This document shows positions 1-9,234 of a DNA stretch of 64,000 nt, in pieces (position 1 is the first letter of the stretch; each line of letters starts with the position of its first letter). The stretch spans positions 186,001 through 250,000 of the forward strand of contig NZ_JAHOPB010000001.1 in the NCBI RefSeq assembly GCF_019039055.1. The letters run 5' to 3'. The DNA is from Reyranella humidisoli. GTDB taxonomy: Bacteria; Pseudomonadota; Alphaproteobacteria; Reyranellales; Reyranellaceae. Below the pieces are notes generated by a model. The model searched no databases, was not told the DNA's origin, and saw nothing but the letters and a program-made list of their open reading frames with translations. Both the position numbers and the translations under genes were made by a program.

Positions 1-638
1 TGGCCGGGCTTCGGCCACCAGAGATAGAGGCCCGAGCAGCCCAGAACGAGCATGGCGACGCCCAGCCAGCCTACGATCTCGCGGCCGACACCACCCGGGA
101 TGAAGATGTGGCCGTGCAGGTCGTGGAAGAAGCGTACCCAGCCGGTCATCGCCTGCTGGGTCTCGAGGACCTGCAGCGATACCGGATCGATCAGGATCTG
201 CAGGCTGCCGGCAAACGGACTCTGCATCGGCACTCGGCCTTGCGCCGGCGCTCCCGTCGCCTGCCCGCCCTGCTGGCCCCCTTGCTGGCCTCCCCGGAAC
301 TGCGGCCGCTCATTGGCCATGCCGGGTCGCGACAGGCGCACCGCCGCCGGTTCGCCGACCTCGATGGGCCAGCGCACCGCGATGGGAATGCGGCCGGGCT
401 CGCTGTTCGCGGCCTTGGCCGCCTCGATCAGCTTCGCGGCCGACTGCCATTCGCCGGCGGTCTTCACCGGCGGATCGCCCTGGCCCAGCAGATGCTCGAT
501 GTCGTGCGCATAGACCAGCACGGCGCCGGTGATGCCCATCATCACCAGCGGCAGCAGCAGGATCAGCCCGACCCAGAGATGGAGCTGCTGCAGCCAGTAG
601 CGGAACGTGCGCCGCAGCGGCTTGGGACCCCTGGCCAT
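1..638 (-). CDS. PepSY-associated membrane protein (partial, runs off left edge)
   Basis: The reading frame starts at the ATG at 638 on the minus strand and stays open to the window edge, giving 212 residues of an incomplete protein. A short basic N-terminus leads into a transmembrane segment (HLWVGLILLLPLVMMGITGA). A periplasmic stretch with a Gly/Gln-rich low-complexity patch follows, then an FFHDLHGHIF motif and a second hydrophobic segment ending LYLWWPKPG. This His-rich two-helix layout is typical of the PepSY_TM family, often found beside iron uptake genes. It starts 2 nt after the feoB stop, so it is very likely the third gene of the feo operon. A role in membrane iron reduction or siderophore handling is inference. 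The C-terminal part is outside the window. Confidence 0.8.
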   Translation of the reverse strand, partial: MARGPKPLRRTFRYWLQQLHLWVGLILLLPLVMMGITGAVLVYAHDIEHLLGQGDPPVKTAGEWQSAAKLIEAAKAANSEPGRIPIAVRWPIEVGEPAAVRLSRPGMANERPQFRGGQQGGQQGGQATGAPAQGRVPMQSPFAGSLQILIDPVSLQVLETQQAMTGWVRFFHDLHGHIFIPGGVGREIVGWLGVAMLVLGCSGLYLWWPKPG

Positions 639-640
639 CG

Positions 641-2521
641 CTACCCTCCGCCGAACGCCACCGCGATCCGGTACGTGAGGAAGGCCGCCACGTACGCCAG
701 CGCCAGCATGTAAAAGAACGTCACCCACAGCCAACGCCAGCCACCGGTCTCACGGCGGATCACGGCGAGCGTCGACGCGCACTGCGGCGCGAACACGTAC
801 CAGGCGAGGAAGGCCAGCGCCGTGGCGAGGCTCCACTGGGAACTCAGTGCCTGGGCGATCTTGTCGGTGGCCTCCTCGCCGCCGCTGATCGCGTAGATCG
901 TGCCCAGCGAGCCGACCGCGACCTCGCGCGCCGCCATGCCGGGGATCAGCGCGACGTTGATCTGCCAGTTGAAGCCGAGCGGCTCGGTCAGCGGCTGAAT
1001 GGCGGTGCCGATCCGGGCGGCCAGGCTGTAGTTGATCGCCGGCTCCGTCGCGCCCTCGGGCGGCTGCGGGAACGAGGCCAGCGCCCAGATCAGGATCATC
1101 ATCGACAGGATGATGGTGCCCGCGCGCTTGAGGAAGATGGTGGCGCGCGTCCACAGGCCGATGGCCAGGCTCTTCAGCTGCGGCAGCTTGTAGTCGGGCA
1201 GCTCGAGCATGAACGGCTCGCCCGGCTGGCCGCGCCAGATCAGCCGCTTGACCACGAACGACACGGCAAGCGCGCTGGCGATGCCGAGCGTGTAGAGGCC
1301 GAACATCACCAGCCCCTGCAGGCCGACGAAGCCCCAGACATCGCGGTCCGGGATGAACGCACCGATGATCAGCGTGTAGACCGGGATGCGCGCCGAGCAG
1401 GTCATCAGAGGCGCCACCAGGATGGTGGTCAGCCGGTCGCGCCGGTCGTCGATCACGCGGGTCGACATGATGCCCGGGATGGCGCAGGCGAAGGACGACA
1501 GCAGCGGGATGAAGGCGCGTCCATGCAGGCCGGCGCCGCCCATGATGCGATCCATCAGGAACGCCGCGCGCGCCATGTATCCAAGATCCTCCAGCAGGAG
1601 GATGAAGAAGAACAGGATCACGATCTGCGGCAGAAACACGATCACGCTGCCGACGCCACCGATCAGCCCGTCCTTGAGGAAGCTCTTCAGCAGATCGGGC
1701 AGCGGCAGCCGCTCGACGAGGGCAGCCAGAAAATGGAAGCCCGCCTCGATCGCATCCATGCCCGGCTGTGCCCAGGCGAAGACTGCCTGGAACATCACGA
1801 ACAGGATGCCGAGCAGGATGAGCAGGCCCCCGACCGGGTGCAGCAGCACGGCATCGGCGCGGGTCGTGAGACTGTCAGGCCGGCCCTGGCCCGTCACCAC
1901 CGCTGCCAGGATGCGGTCGGCCTCGCGCTGGGCGCTGCGCAGCGCGGCCGCGTCGGGCACGGTCCACAGGGTCCGGCTGGCGCCTTCCGCGGCGACGAGG
2001 CGACGATCGACCTCCGCCAGCAAGGCATCGGTGCCGCCACGGCGCACGGCGACCGACGTCACCACCGGCAGGCCCAGTTCCTTGCCGAGCTTCTCGGTGT
2101 CGATCTCGATGCCACGCTTGCGCGCGATGTCCATCATGTTGAGCGACAGCATGACGGGGCGCCCGACCTGCTTCAGCTCGAGCACGAGCCGCAGCGCCAG
2201 ACGCAGGTTGGAGGCATCGGCGACGCACACGATCAGGTCGGGAATCACGTCGTTCTGGATGCGGCCGAGCACGACGTCGCGCGTCACCTCCTCGTCGGGC
2301 GAGCGGGCGCGCAGCGAATAGGTGCCGGGCAGGTCGACGATGCGCACCGCGCGGCCGGCCGGAGTGGTCAGCGGCCCGACCTTCTTCTCGACGGTGACGC
2401 CGGGATAGTTGGCGACCTTCTGCCGGCTGCCGGTCAGCGCATTGAACAGCGCCGTCTTGCCGCAATTGGGATTGCCGACCAGCGCGACGACAGGCAGCGC
2501 GGCAGAGGAAGAGGCGCTCAC
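641..2521 (-). CDS. feoB: Ferrous iron transport protein B (FeoB)
   Basis: Inner-membrane Fe(II) permease with an N-terminal GTPase-like domain, 626 residues. The G1 loop GNPNCGKT lies near residues 15-22. G3 (DLPGTYSL) and a G4-type NMMD follow, then several hydrophobic segments with the family signature FIPLLSSFACAIPGIMSTR. I place the start at the GTG at 2521. The same frame stays open upstream to 2854, but that stretch is the antisense of feoA and has no FeoB character. The start lies 2 nt after the feoA stop, so translation is probably coupled. At about 626 residues it is shorter than the roughly 770-residue E. coli protein. The promoter presumably lies in the 56-nt gap upstream of feoA. 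Confidence 0.95.
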   Translation of the reverse strand: MSASSSAALPVVALVGNPNCGKTALFNALTGSRQKVANYPGVTVEKKVGPLTTPAGRAVRIVDLPGTYSLRARSPDEEVTRDVVLGRIQNDVIPDLIVCVADASNLRLALRLVLELKQVGRPVMLSLNMMDIARKRGIEIDTEKLGKELGLPVVTSVAVRRGGTDALLAEVDRRLVAAEGASRTLWTVPDAAALRSAQREADRILAAVVTGQGRPDSLTTRADAVLLHPVGGLLILLGILFVMFQAVFAWAQPGMDAIEAGFHFLAALVERLPLPDLLKSFLKDGLIGGVGSVIVFLPQIVILFFFILLLEDLGYMARAAFLMDRIMGGAGLHGRAFIPLLSSFACAIPGIMSTRVIDDRRDRLTTILVAPLMTCSARIPVYTLIIGAFIPDRDVWGFVGLQGLVMFGLYTLGIASALAVSFVVKRLIWRGQPGEPFMLELPDYKLPQLKSLAIGLWTRATIFLKRAGTIILSMMILIWALASFPQPPEGATEPAINYSLAARIGTAIQPLTEPLGFNWQINVALIPGMAAREVAVGSLGTIYAISGGEEATDKIAQALSSQWSLATALAFLAWYVFAPQCASTLAVIRRETGGWRWLWVTFFYMLALAYVAAFLTYRIAVAFGGG

Positions 2522-2523
2522 GG

Positions 2524-2796
2524 TCAGGCTCCGACCTCGACGAGAATGGCCATCGCCTCGCGGCGACGCAGGCCGATCGTGGTGTTGGCGACGCGCACGG
2601 CGATGGGATCGCGGCCGAACAGCCCCTGGTGCAGCACCTCGACATCGGCGCCTTCGACGAAGCCCAGCTCGATCAGGCGGCGTTCGAGTTCCGGCGCCGG
2701 CATGCCTGCGGCGACGCGTCCCGCCGCGATGGCATGTATGCGGCCACGGAAGCCCACGCGGGCGGCGCCAAGTGCTATGGTTGATTGGCTGCTCAT
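2524..2796 (-). CDS. feoA: Ferrous iron transport protein A (FeoA)
   Basis: A 90-residue SH3-like FeoA protein, the small cytoplasmic partner of FeoB. The family pattern is clear: MPAPELERRLIELGFVEGA near the middle and a C-terminal VANTTIGLRRREAMAILVEV. I chose the ATG at 2796 because homologues begin close to this point. An upstream ATG at 2883 would add 29 residues without family resemblance and would overlap the divergent hydrolase gene. It heads the operon feoA-feoB-PepSY. Only 56 nt separate it from the oppositely transcribed gene at 2853, so both promoters must sit in that gap. I could not recognise a Fur, Irr or RirA box there. Confidence 0.9.
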   Translation of the reverse strand: MSSQSTIALGAARVGFRGRIHAIAAGRVAAGMPAPELERRLIELGFVEGADVEVLHQGLFGRDPIAVRVANTTIGLRRREAMAILVEVGA

Positions 2797-2852
2797 TGAG
2801 AGTAATTCGTAGTAGCACTGAAAATGTTGGTTCGCCAGCGGGAGGTAGGGGC

Positions 2853-3569
2853 ATGGCAAATATCGTTCTGGCGCATGGCGCATGGTCGGCCGCCTGGGCC
2901 TGGAAGAAAATGCGACCTTTGCTGCAGGAGGCCGGTCACCAGTTTTTCGCCCCGACCTATACCGGCCTGGGCGCCCGGGCCCATCTCGCCTCCCCCAGCG
3001 TCGATCTCTCGACCCATATCGAGGACATCGTGGCGGAGATCGAGTTCGAGGACCTGAACGACGTGGTCCTGTTCGGCCATTCCTACGGCGGCATGGTGGC
3101 TACGGGTGTCGCCGACCGAATCAGCAGCCGTCTCGCACGCATCGTGTACATCGACGCCTTCGCGCCGCGCGACGGCCAGAGCCTGTTCGACCTCGTCGGC
3201 CCCAAGGCCGAAGGCAACATGCGCAAGGGCGCAGAGAAGGACGGCGACGGCTGGAAGCTACCCGTCAACCCCATGCCGCCGGATACGTCGCCGGAGGATG
3301 TGGCGTGGGCCAGCCCTCGCCGCCGGCCGCAGCCGATCAAGACTTTCGAACAGCGCATCAAGCTCGAATCCAAGGAGCCGCTGCCGCCGCGCGACTACAT
3401 CTATGCGACGCGCAACGGCCCCGGCGACCCGTTCCGCCAGTTCGCCGACCGTGCCCGCAGCGAGGCCGGCTGGACCTGTCATGAGCTCGACACCAGCCAC
3501 AATCCGCACATCACCTGCCCGAACGAGTTCATGGCGCTGCTGACCAGGATCATGGCGGGCGGGAAGTGA
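2853..3569 (+). CDS. Alpha/beta hydrolase
   Basis: A 238-residue alpha/beta-hydrolase fold enzyme. The N-terminus has the oxyanion-type HGAW motif, the nucleophile elbow GHSYGG puts the catalytic serine at residue 77, and the catalytic histidine is probably in the HNPHIT segment near the C-terminus. An acidic residue in YIDAFAPRDG is another family landmark. The overall pattern resembles small esterases of the salicylate or methyl-ester esterase type. The substrate is not known. The ATG at 2853 has a good GGAGGT ribosome site about 5 nt upstream, and I prefer it to the longer frame beginning at 2409, which is antisense to feo genes. The stop overlaps the GTG start of the next gene, so the two are co-translated. 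Confidence 0.88.
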   Translation: MANIVLAHGAWSAAWAWKKMRPLLQEAGHQFFAPTYTGLGARAHLASPSVDLSTHIEDIVAEIEFEDLNDVVLFGHSYGGMVATGVADRISSRLARIVYIDAFAPRDGQSLFDLVGPKAEGNMRKGAEKDGDGWKLPVNPMPPDTSPEDVAWASPRRRPQPIKTFEQRIKLESKEPLPPRDYIYATRNGPGDPFRQFADRARSEAGWTCHELDTSHNPHITCPNEFMALLTRIMAGGK

Positions 3570-4942
3570 ACACCGACCTCGCCCATTCGATCCTGGGCCA
3601 GCTCGGCCGCGCCAAACGGGCGGACGACCGGCTCACGATCACCGGCGACGGCGATCCGGTCTTCCAGACGCCTTGGCGTGTCGGTACGGCCGGTGCCGCG
3701 GCGCTGGGCGCCGTGGGCCTCGCCGTCTCCGACCTGTGGCGGCTGAAGACCGGCAAGCCGCAGTCGGTCGCGGTCGATCTCAACGCAGCGACCGCATCGC
3801 TGCGTTCCAACACCTATGTGCTGCGCAACGGCGAGCGGCCGGTCTCGTGGGATCCGCTGTCCGGCCACTATCCGACGCGCGACGGGCGGCACATGTTCAT
3901 CCACACCAACCACCCGCACCATCGAGCGGGTGCGTTGCGCATCGCCGGCGCCGAGGGGGACACGCGCGAGGCGCTCGCGGCCGCTGTCGCCAAGTGGGAC
4001 GGACTCGCGATCGAGCAGGCGATTGCCGATGGCGGCTGCGTCGGCGGCCTGACGCGCAGCCGCGAGGAATGGAACGCCCATCCGCACGGCGTCGCCATCG
4101 CCAAGCTGCCACTGATTGACATCGTGAAGATCGGAGACTCGCCGGCCGAGCCGCTGCCCAAGGGCGACCGGCCGTTGTCGGGCATTCGCGCCTTCGATCT
4201 CACGCGCGTGCTGGCCGGCCCCACGAGCGGCCGCGTGCTGGCGGAGAATGGCGCCGACGTACTGCACGTCGCAGCGCCGCACCTGCCCTATCAGGCCGAA
4301 CTGCTGATGGACACCGGTCACGGCAAGCGCTGTGCCTGGATCGACCTGCGCGAGCCCGCCGGCGTCGAGACGATGAAGACGCTGCTCAAAGACGCGGACA
4401 TCTTCACCCAGGGCTATCGCCCCGGCACGCTGGCCGCGCGCGGCTTCTCGCCCGAGCAGGTCGCGGCGCTGCGGCCCGGCATCGTCTGCGTCAGCCTCTG
4501 CGCCTATGGCCACGAAGGCCCGTGGTCATCACGGCGCGGCTTCGACTCGATCGTCCAGAACGTGACCGGCCTCGCCGCGACGCAGGCCTCGCTCGCCAAG
4601 CCACGCAACCTGCCGGTCCAGGCCCTCGACTACATCGCGGGCTACCTCGGCGCGCTGGGCGCGCTGGTGGCGCTGGCCCGCCGGGTCGAACAGGGCGGCT
4701 CCTGGCAGGTCCGCGTGTCGCTGGTCCAGGTCGCGCACTGGCTGGCGAACCTCGGCACGGTCGACGCCACGAAAGGCGCCGCCGAGCTTTCCGACGAGCT
4801 GCTCCTGCCCCTCCTCACCGAAAGCGTCGGCCCGCTCGGCCGGCTGCGACACCTGAAGCCGGTGGTGCAGCTCGGCGAGACACCGGCCTTTTATGCCAAA
4901 CCCGCCGAACCGCTCGGCACGTCTCCCGCGCAGTGGGCGTAG
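3566..4942 (+). CDS. CaiB/BaiF family CoA-transferase
   Basis: A 458-residue class III CoA-transferase. The C-terminal part, from about residue 205, has the signature DLTRVLAGPTSGRVLAENGA, then GHGKRCAWIDL, the GYRPGTLAARG segment and DSIVQNVTG. The N-terminal 200 residues look like an additional, degenerate half with a similar fold (GAAALGAVGLAVSDLW). These enzymes move CoA between carboxylic acids in carnitine, oxalate, fatty-acid or aromatic catabolism. The substrate is not evident here. The start is a GTG at 3566 whose last bases share the TGA of the upstream hydrolase, a strong sign of translational coupling. Confidence 0.87.
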   Translation: MNTDLAHSILGQLGRAKRADDRLTITGDGDPVFQTPWRVGTAGAAALGAVGLAVSDLWRLKTGKPQSVAVDLNAATASLRSNTYVLRNGERPVSWDPLSGHYPTRDGRHMFIHTNHPHHRAGALRIAGAEGDTREALAAAVAKWDGLAIEQAIADGGCVGGLTRSREEWNAHPHGVAIAKLPLIDIVKIGDSPAEPLPKGDRPLSGIRAFDLTRVLAGPTSGRVLAENGADVLHVAAPHLPYQAELLMDTGHGKRCAWIDLREPAGVETMKTLLKDADIFTQGYRPGTLAARGFSPEQVAALRPGIVCVSLCAYGHEGPWSSRRGFDSIVQNVTGLAATQASLAKPRNLPVQALDYIAGYLGALGALVALARRVEQGGSWQVRVSLVQVAHWLANLGTVDATKGAAELSDELLLPLLTESVGPLGRLRHLKPVVQLGETPAFYAKPAEPLGTSPAQWA

Positions 4943-4946
4943 CAGC

Positions 4947-5561
4947 ATGTCGGACATCCTGAAGACGGAAGCCGAGCTCGAGGCGATCTACGGGCGGCCT
5001 CTCGAGGCCGCTACCGTAAAGGAGGTGAACTGGATCACCCCGCATTATCGCGCCTACATCGAGGCCTCGCCCTATGCCGCCCTCGCAACGTCCGGCCCCG
5101 AGGGGCTCGACTGCTCGCCGCGCGGCGACCGGCCGGGCTTCGTGCGGGTGCATGACGAGAAGACGCTGATGCTGCCCGATCGGCGCGGCAACAACCGGAT
5201 CGATTCGCTACGCAACATCGTGCGCGACCCGCGCGTCGCCCTGCTGTTCATGATCCCCGGCGTCGGCAACACGCTGCGCGTCAACGGCCGCGCCCATCTC
5301 AGCGTCGCACCGGACCTGCTGGCGTCGTTCGCCGTCGAGGAAAGGGCGCCACGGTCGGTCACCGTGATCGAGGTCGACGCGATCTATTTCCAGTGCGCGC
5401 GGGCGCTGGTCCGCTCCGAGCTCTGGAATCCGGCGCGGCATGTCGATCCGAAGTCGCTGCCGAGCGCCGGCCAGATCCTGGCCGCGCTGAGCGGTGAGCG
5501 GGTGGGCGGCGAAACCTACGATCGCGAATGGCCGGGCCGGGCAGCGGCCACGATGTGGTGA
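4947..5561 (+). CDS. Pyridoxamine 5'-phosphate oxidase family flavoprotein
   Basis: A 204-residue protein of the PPOX/FMN-binding split-barrel family, closest in pattern to the MSMEG_1061 subgroup. The core reads ALATSGPEGLDCSPRGD, then a strand with LMLPDRRGNNRIDSLRNI and ALLFMIPGVGNTLRVNGRA, all characteristic of the FMN-binding barrel. Such proteins bind FMN or F420 and reduce small molecules. True pyridoxamine oxidase activity is unlikely. The start is the ATG at 4947, five nt after the preceding stop. The frame extends upstream to 4893 inside the CoA-transferase gene, which I reject. Third gene of the hydrolase, CoA-transferase, PPOX, GNAT chain. Confidence 0.85.
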   Translation: MSDILKTEAELEAIYGRPLEAATVKEVNWITPHYRAYIEASPYAALATSGPEGLDCSPRGDRPGFVRVHDEKTLMLPDRRGNNRIDSLRNIVRDPRVALLFMIPGVGNTLRVNGRAHLSVAPDLLASFAVEERAPRSVTVIEVDAIYFQCARALVRSELWNPARHVDPKSLPSAGQILAALSGERVGGETYDREWPGRAAATMW

Positions 5562-6058
5562 TCCGCGAGCGCGAACCGGCGGACGATCCCGCGATCCGCG
5601 CCCTGAACGACCTGGCCTTCGGCGGGACGTTCGAGGGCGGACTGGTCGAGGAATTACGCGAGGCCTTCATCGATGCCGTCGAACTGGTGGCGATCGACGA
5701 CGGCATGATCGTCGGCCACATCCTGTTCAGCGCGCTGACGGTGATGGTCGATGACGATGCCGTGCCGACCCTGTCGCTGGCGCCGATGAGCGTTCACCCG
5801 GCGCGCCAGCGCTCGGGCATCGGCAGCGCGCTGGTGGAAACCGGACTGGAGCTGGCGCGCCACCGCGAGTGGCAGGCCGTCGTGGTGCTCGGCCATCCTG
5901 AATTCTATCCGCGCTTCGGCTTCTCGGCGGAACTGGCGAGCGGCCTCGATGCACCGTTCGAAGGCGAGTCCTTCATGGCGCTGGAGCTGGTGCCCGGCGC
6001 ACTCGACGGCGACGACGGCCTGATCGTCTATCCGGCGGCCTTCGGCCTGGTTTCCTGA
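5558..6058 (+). CDS. GNAT family N-acetyltransferase (YhbS-like)
   Basis: An acetyl-CoA-dependent acetyltransferase of about 166 residues. The N-terminal VIREREPADDPAIRALN is the usual beginning of the fold. The acetyl-CoA loop follows in SVHPARQRSGIGSALV, and VLGHPEFYPRFGF is the signature of the YhbS subgroup. The acceptor is unknown. I use the GTG at 5558, which shares its bases with the stop of the PPOX gene (GTGA overlap, as at 3566). A GTG at 5555 and an ATG at 5528 are alternatives, the latter giving 176 residues with an extra Gly-rich lead. Last gene of the four-gene run. It converges on otsA with only 9 nt between the stops. Confidence 0.83.
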   Translation: MIREREPADDPAIRALNDLAFGGTFEGGLVEELREAFIDAVELVAIDDGMIVGHILFSALTVMVDDDAVPTLSLAPMSVHPARQRSGIGSALVETGLELARHREWQAVVVLGHPEFYPRFGFSAELASGLDAPFEGESFMALELVPGALDGDDGLIVYPAAFGLVS

Positions 6059-6067
6059 GGCGCTTTC

Positions 6068-7450
6068 CTAGGCGGCGCGCGCGAAGGCCGGCGCCTCGAG
6101 AGCGTCGATGAAGCGCCGGCAATAGGCTTCCGCCGTCGTCCGCATCACTTTTTCCTTCAATACCCCATGCCGCTCCCGACGCTCCGACAGCGGCATGGTC
6201 AGGGCCACATGCATGGCGTCGGCGATGGCGTCGGGATCGAACGGATTGACGATCAGCGCTTCCGTCAGGTCCTGCGCCGCACCGGCGAACTGCGACAGGA
6301 CCAGCACGCCGGGATCCTCGTCCGACTGCGCGGCGACGAACTCCTTAGCGACGAGGTTCATGCCGTCGCGCAGCGGCGTGACCACGCCGATCCGGCCGAG
6401 GCGGTAAAGGCCCGCCAGGGTCGAGCGCGGCGCGCCCCGCGTCGAGTAACGCAGCGGCGTCCAGTCGAACTCCGAGAACCGGCCATTGATGCGGCCTGCC
6501 AGCCGGTCCAGCTCGGTGCGCAGCTTGCGATACTCGTCCACCTCCTCGCGCGAGCGCGGACAGATCTGCAGGAAGTGGATCTTGCGCTTGTGCTCGGGGT
6601 GCTTCTCGATCAGCCGGCCGAACGCCTCGAAGCGGTGCGGAAGTCCCTTGGAATAATCCAGGCGATCGACGCCGATGGCGAGAAAGCGGTTCGACAGGCT
6701 CTCGGCAACCCGAAGCACTTCCTTGTCACCCTCCGCCCTTTCGGCGTCCTGTGCGAACGCCTGCGCATCGATGCCGATCGGGTCGGCGAAGGCCCGCACC
6801 CGGCGACCGGCAAGCCGGATCCACTCGCCGTCCACCGTGGCACCCAGCATCCGCTGCGCGCAGTCGCGGAAGTCGCGGGCATGCTCCTCGGTCTGGAAGC
6901 CCACGAGGTCGTAAGCGCAGAGATCGGCCACCAGTTCGCGCGCCACCGGCATCGCCTCGATCATTGACGGCGGCACGAAGGGGACGTGCAGGAAAAAGCC
7001 CAGGCGTCCGGCGAACCCCTGCTTGCGCAGCAGGCGGGCGAAGGGAATGAGATGATAGTCGTGCGCCCAGACGGTGTCGTCGCCCTGCAGCAGCGGCATC
7101 AGCGACGTGGCAAAGGACTGGTTGACCGAGAGATAGCCCTGGTAGTCCTCGCGGCGGAAATGCATGAGCCCGAGACGGAAGTGCAGCAGCGGCCACAGCG
7201 CGCCATTGGCGAAGCCGACATAGAAGCCGCGATAGGCGTCCGGCGTCAGGTCCACGGTCGCATAGGTCACGCCGCGCGCCGCGACGATGGCTGGCTGCGG
7301 CGAGGGATCCGCCGTCAGCCGCCCGCTCCAGCCGAACCACAGCGCACCGGGTGTCAGCAGGTCCTTCAGGGCGACCGCGAGGCCACCAGCCGCCGTGCCG
7401 CGCGCCTTTGGCACGGGCACCCGATTGGAGACGATCACGAGGCGTGCCAC
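6068..7450 (-). CDS. otsA: Alpha,alpha-trehalose-phosphate synthase (UDP-forming)
   Basis: GT20 glycosyltransferase of 460 residues that makes trehalose-6-phosphate from a nucleotide-glucose and glucose-6-phosphate in the cytoplasm. Seen in order: [12 protein letters not shown] with AAGGLAVAL at the N-terminus, [31 protein letters not shown], and the C-terminal [14 protein letters not shown] followed by [12 protein letters not shown], all diagnostic of OtsA. The start is the GTG at 7450, with a GGAGGAGGG ribosome site a few nt upstream. The frame is open upstream to 8050, but that is antisense/shadow sequence of the GH15 gene. It overlaps the GH15 gene by 16 nt and is the last gene of otsB-GH15-otsA. 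OtsB dephosphorylates its product. Confidence 0.95.
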   Translation of the reverse strand: MARLVIVSNRVPVPKARGTAAGGLAVALKDLLTPGALWFGWSGRLTADPSPQPAIVAARGVTYATVDLTPDAYRGFYVGFANGALWPLLHFRLGLMHFRREDYQGYLSVNQSFATSLMPLLQGDDTVWAHDYHLIPFARLLRKQGFAGRLGFFLHVPFVPPSMIEAMPVARELVADLCAYDLVGFQTEEHARDFRDCAQRMLGATVDGEWIRLAGRRVRAFADPIGIDAQAFAQDAERAEGDKEVLRVAESLSNRFLAIGVDRLDYSKGLPHRFEAFGRLIEKHPEHKRKIHFLQICPRSREEVDEYRKLRTELDRLAGRINGRFSEFDWTPLRYSTRGAPRSTLAGLYRLGRIGVVTPLRDGMNLVAKEFVAAQSDEDPGVLVLSQFAGAAQDLTEALIVNPFDPDAIADAMHVALTMPLSERRERHGVLKEKVMRTTAEAYCRRFIDALEAPAFARAA

Positions 7451-9234
7451 AAACCCTCCTCCCAGCTGCGCGACAGACGCATCGCCGACAGGATCAGGCC
7501 GACCTGGCTGTAGGTCTGGGGGAAGTTGCCCCACAGTTCGCCGGTGCGTGGATCGAGGTCCTCCGACAGCAGCCCGACGTGATTGCGCCGCGACAACACG
7601 TTGTTGAACAGTTCGAGCGCTTCCTCGCGGCGGCCGACGCTGGCCAGCGCGTCGATGTACCAGAAGGTGCAGAGCAGGAACGCGTTGGACGGCGCGCCGA
7701 AATCGTCGGCCTCGACGTAGCGCATCAGGAAGCCGTTCTTCACGAGGCGCTTCGAGACCATGTCGAGGGTGGCGTGAAAGCGCGGATCGTCGGACCGCAG
7801 CAGGCCGATCTCGGGAAGGACGAGGCTCGACGCGTCGGCCATGTCGCGATCCAGCACGCCCGACAGCCAGCCTTCCGACGTGGTGCCGCGCTGCAGGATC
7901 TCCTGCCGCAGCACGCCGGCCTTGGCGAGCCACTCCCGCGACTCGGCGTCGAAGCCGACCCGGCGCGCAATCAGGCCGAGCCGGTGCTGCGCGGCCCAGC
8001 ACATCGCCGCCGAAAACGTATGCACCTCTTCCCGCTCGCGATACTCCCAAAGTCCGGCATCGGGCGTGAGCGCCGCGCGGTGCGCCTCGTTTCCCACGAC
8101 GCAGAGCTGACGATAAAGCTCGACGTCGCCCTGCCGGGGCAGGCGTTCGTCCCAGAACATCTGCGCGGCCGTCAGCACCATGGAGCCATAGACGTCGTTC
8201 TGCCGCTGGCCCACCGCCGCGTTGCCGATACGCACGGGCCCATAGCCACGATAGCCGGGCAGCGAGTCGATCAGGCGCTCGACCGTGTCGGTTCCCGGCG
8301 CGATCGGGAACAGCGGCGCCACGTTGTGGATTTCGCCGCGGCTGCTGCCGGTTTCGACGACATCCACGATAAAGCGCACGTAGCTTTCCATCGTGCGCGT
8401 CGCCGAAAGCCGATTGAGCGCCGTGACGGTGAAGAACGCGTCACGCAGCCAGGTAAATCGGTAGTCCCAGTTGCGCACGGTGCCGGCCGCCTCAGGCACG
8501 GACGTCGTCAGCGCCGCCAGCACGGCGCCGGTATCCTCGTAGCTGCAAAGCTTCAGGGTGATCGCCGCCCGGATCACCGCAACCTGCCAGTCGAATGGAA
8601 TGTTGAGATCGCGGACCCAGCCCTGCCAGTAGACCTCGGTTTCGCTCAGGAACGAGCGCGAGAGCTGGTCGACATTGTCGGTGATGCTCTCGTCGGCGCC
8701 GACGATGAGGGTCAGCGGCCGGTCGAGGGAAAACTCCGTTTCGTGCATCACGTAATTCAGCGACGCATCGGTCGTGAGGCGGAGCACGGAAGCATCGCCA
8801 TAGTAGCGAATGTGATTGCTGCCGACTGTAACCCGGGACTTGTGGGCGCCATAGCCGAAGGTTGGACGCATGCGCAGCGTGATGCGCGGGCGTCCCGCGA
8901 CCGGCTCGAGACGCCGCACCAGCATGGGCGGGCGGAACATGCGCCCGAAGCGACGAAAGCGCGGCGCGAAATCCCAGATGCGCGCGGTGCCGCCGGCGCC
9001 ATCGATGGTGGTTTCCAGGATCGCGGTGTTCGGCACGTAACGCTGCCGGCTCTCCTTCATGCCGTCGACGACGACGTCCATGAAGCCGGTCTGCGGATCC
9101 TTGCCGCCCAGCAGCGCATTGAACACCGGATCGCCATCGAGCCGGCCGAGGCCGTGCCAGACATGGCGGCCGTTACGGTCGATCAGGCTGGCGATGGAGC
9201 AGTTGCCGACGACTCCGAGATCGAGACTGCTCAT
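7435..9234 (-). CDS. Glycoside hydrolase family 15 protein (glucoamylase/trehalase-like)
   Basis: A 599-residue (alpha/alpha)6-barrel glycosidase. An N-terminal beta-sandwich region (to about residue 230) precedes the catalytic barrel. Family landmarks are NWDYRFTWLRDAFFTVTALN, then GEIHNVAPLFPIAP, and near the C-terminus GLLSEDLDPRTGELWGNFPQ, where the SED segment carries an expected catalytic acid. Relatives include glucoamylases and GH15 trehalases, and genes of this type commonly sit with otsA/otsB. Whether this one breaks trehalose or an alpha-glucan cannot be told. It overlaps otsB by ATGA at 9231-9234 and otsA by 16 nt, so the three genes form one transcription unit. Confidence 0.92.
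   Translation of the reverse strand: MSSLDLGVVGNCSIASLIDRNGRHVWHGLGRLDGDPVFNALLGGKDPQTGFMDVVVDGMKESRQRYVPNTAILETTIDGAGGTARIWDFAPRFRRFGRMFRPPMLVRRLEPVAGRPRITLRMRPTFGYGAHKSRVTVGSNHIRYYGDASVLRLTTDASLNYVMHETEFSLDRPLTLIVGADESITDNVDQLSRSFLSETEVYWQGWVRDLNIPFDWQVAVIRAAITLKLCSYEDTGAVLAALTTSVPEAAGTVRNWDYRFTWLRDAFFTVTALNRLSATRTMESYVRFIVDVVETGSSRGEIHNVAPLFPIAPGTDTVERLIDSLPGYRGYGPVRIGNAAVGQRQNDVYGSMVLTAAQMFWDERLPRQGDVELYRQLCVVGNEAHRAALTPDAGLWEYREREEVHTFSAAMCWAAQHRLGLIARRVGFDAESREWLAKAGVLRQEILQRGTTSEGWLSGVLDRDMADASSLVLPEIGLLRSDDPRFHATLDMVSKRLVKNGFLMRYVEADDFGAPSNAFLLCTFWYIDALASVGRREEALELFNNVLSRRNHVGLLSEDLDPRTGELWGNFPQTYSQVGLILSAMRLSRSWEEGLWHAS

Noticed and set aside
2522-2854. N-terminal extension of feoB in frame up to 2854
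   Set aside because: The stretch is Arg-rich antisense of feoA with no FeoB features. The GTG at 2521 is directly before the G1 motif.
7451-8050. N-terminal extension of otsA in frame up to 8050
   Set aside because: It lies inside the GH15 gene on the same strand in another frame. The GTG at 7450 has a strong ribosome site and fits homologue starts.
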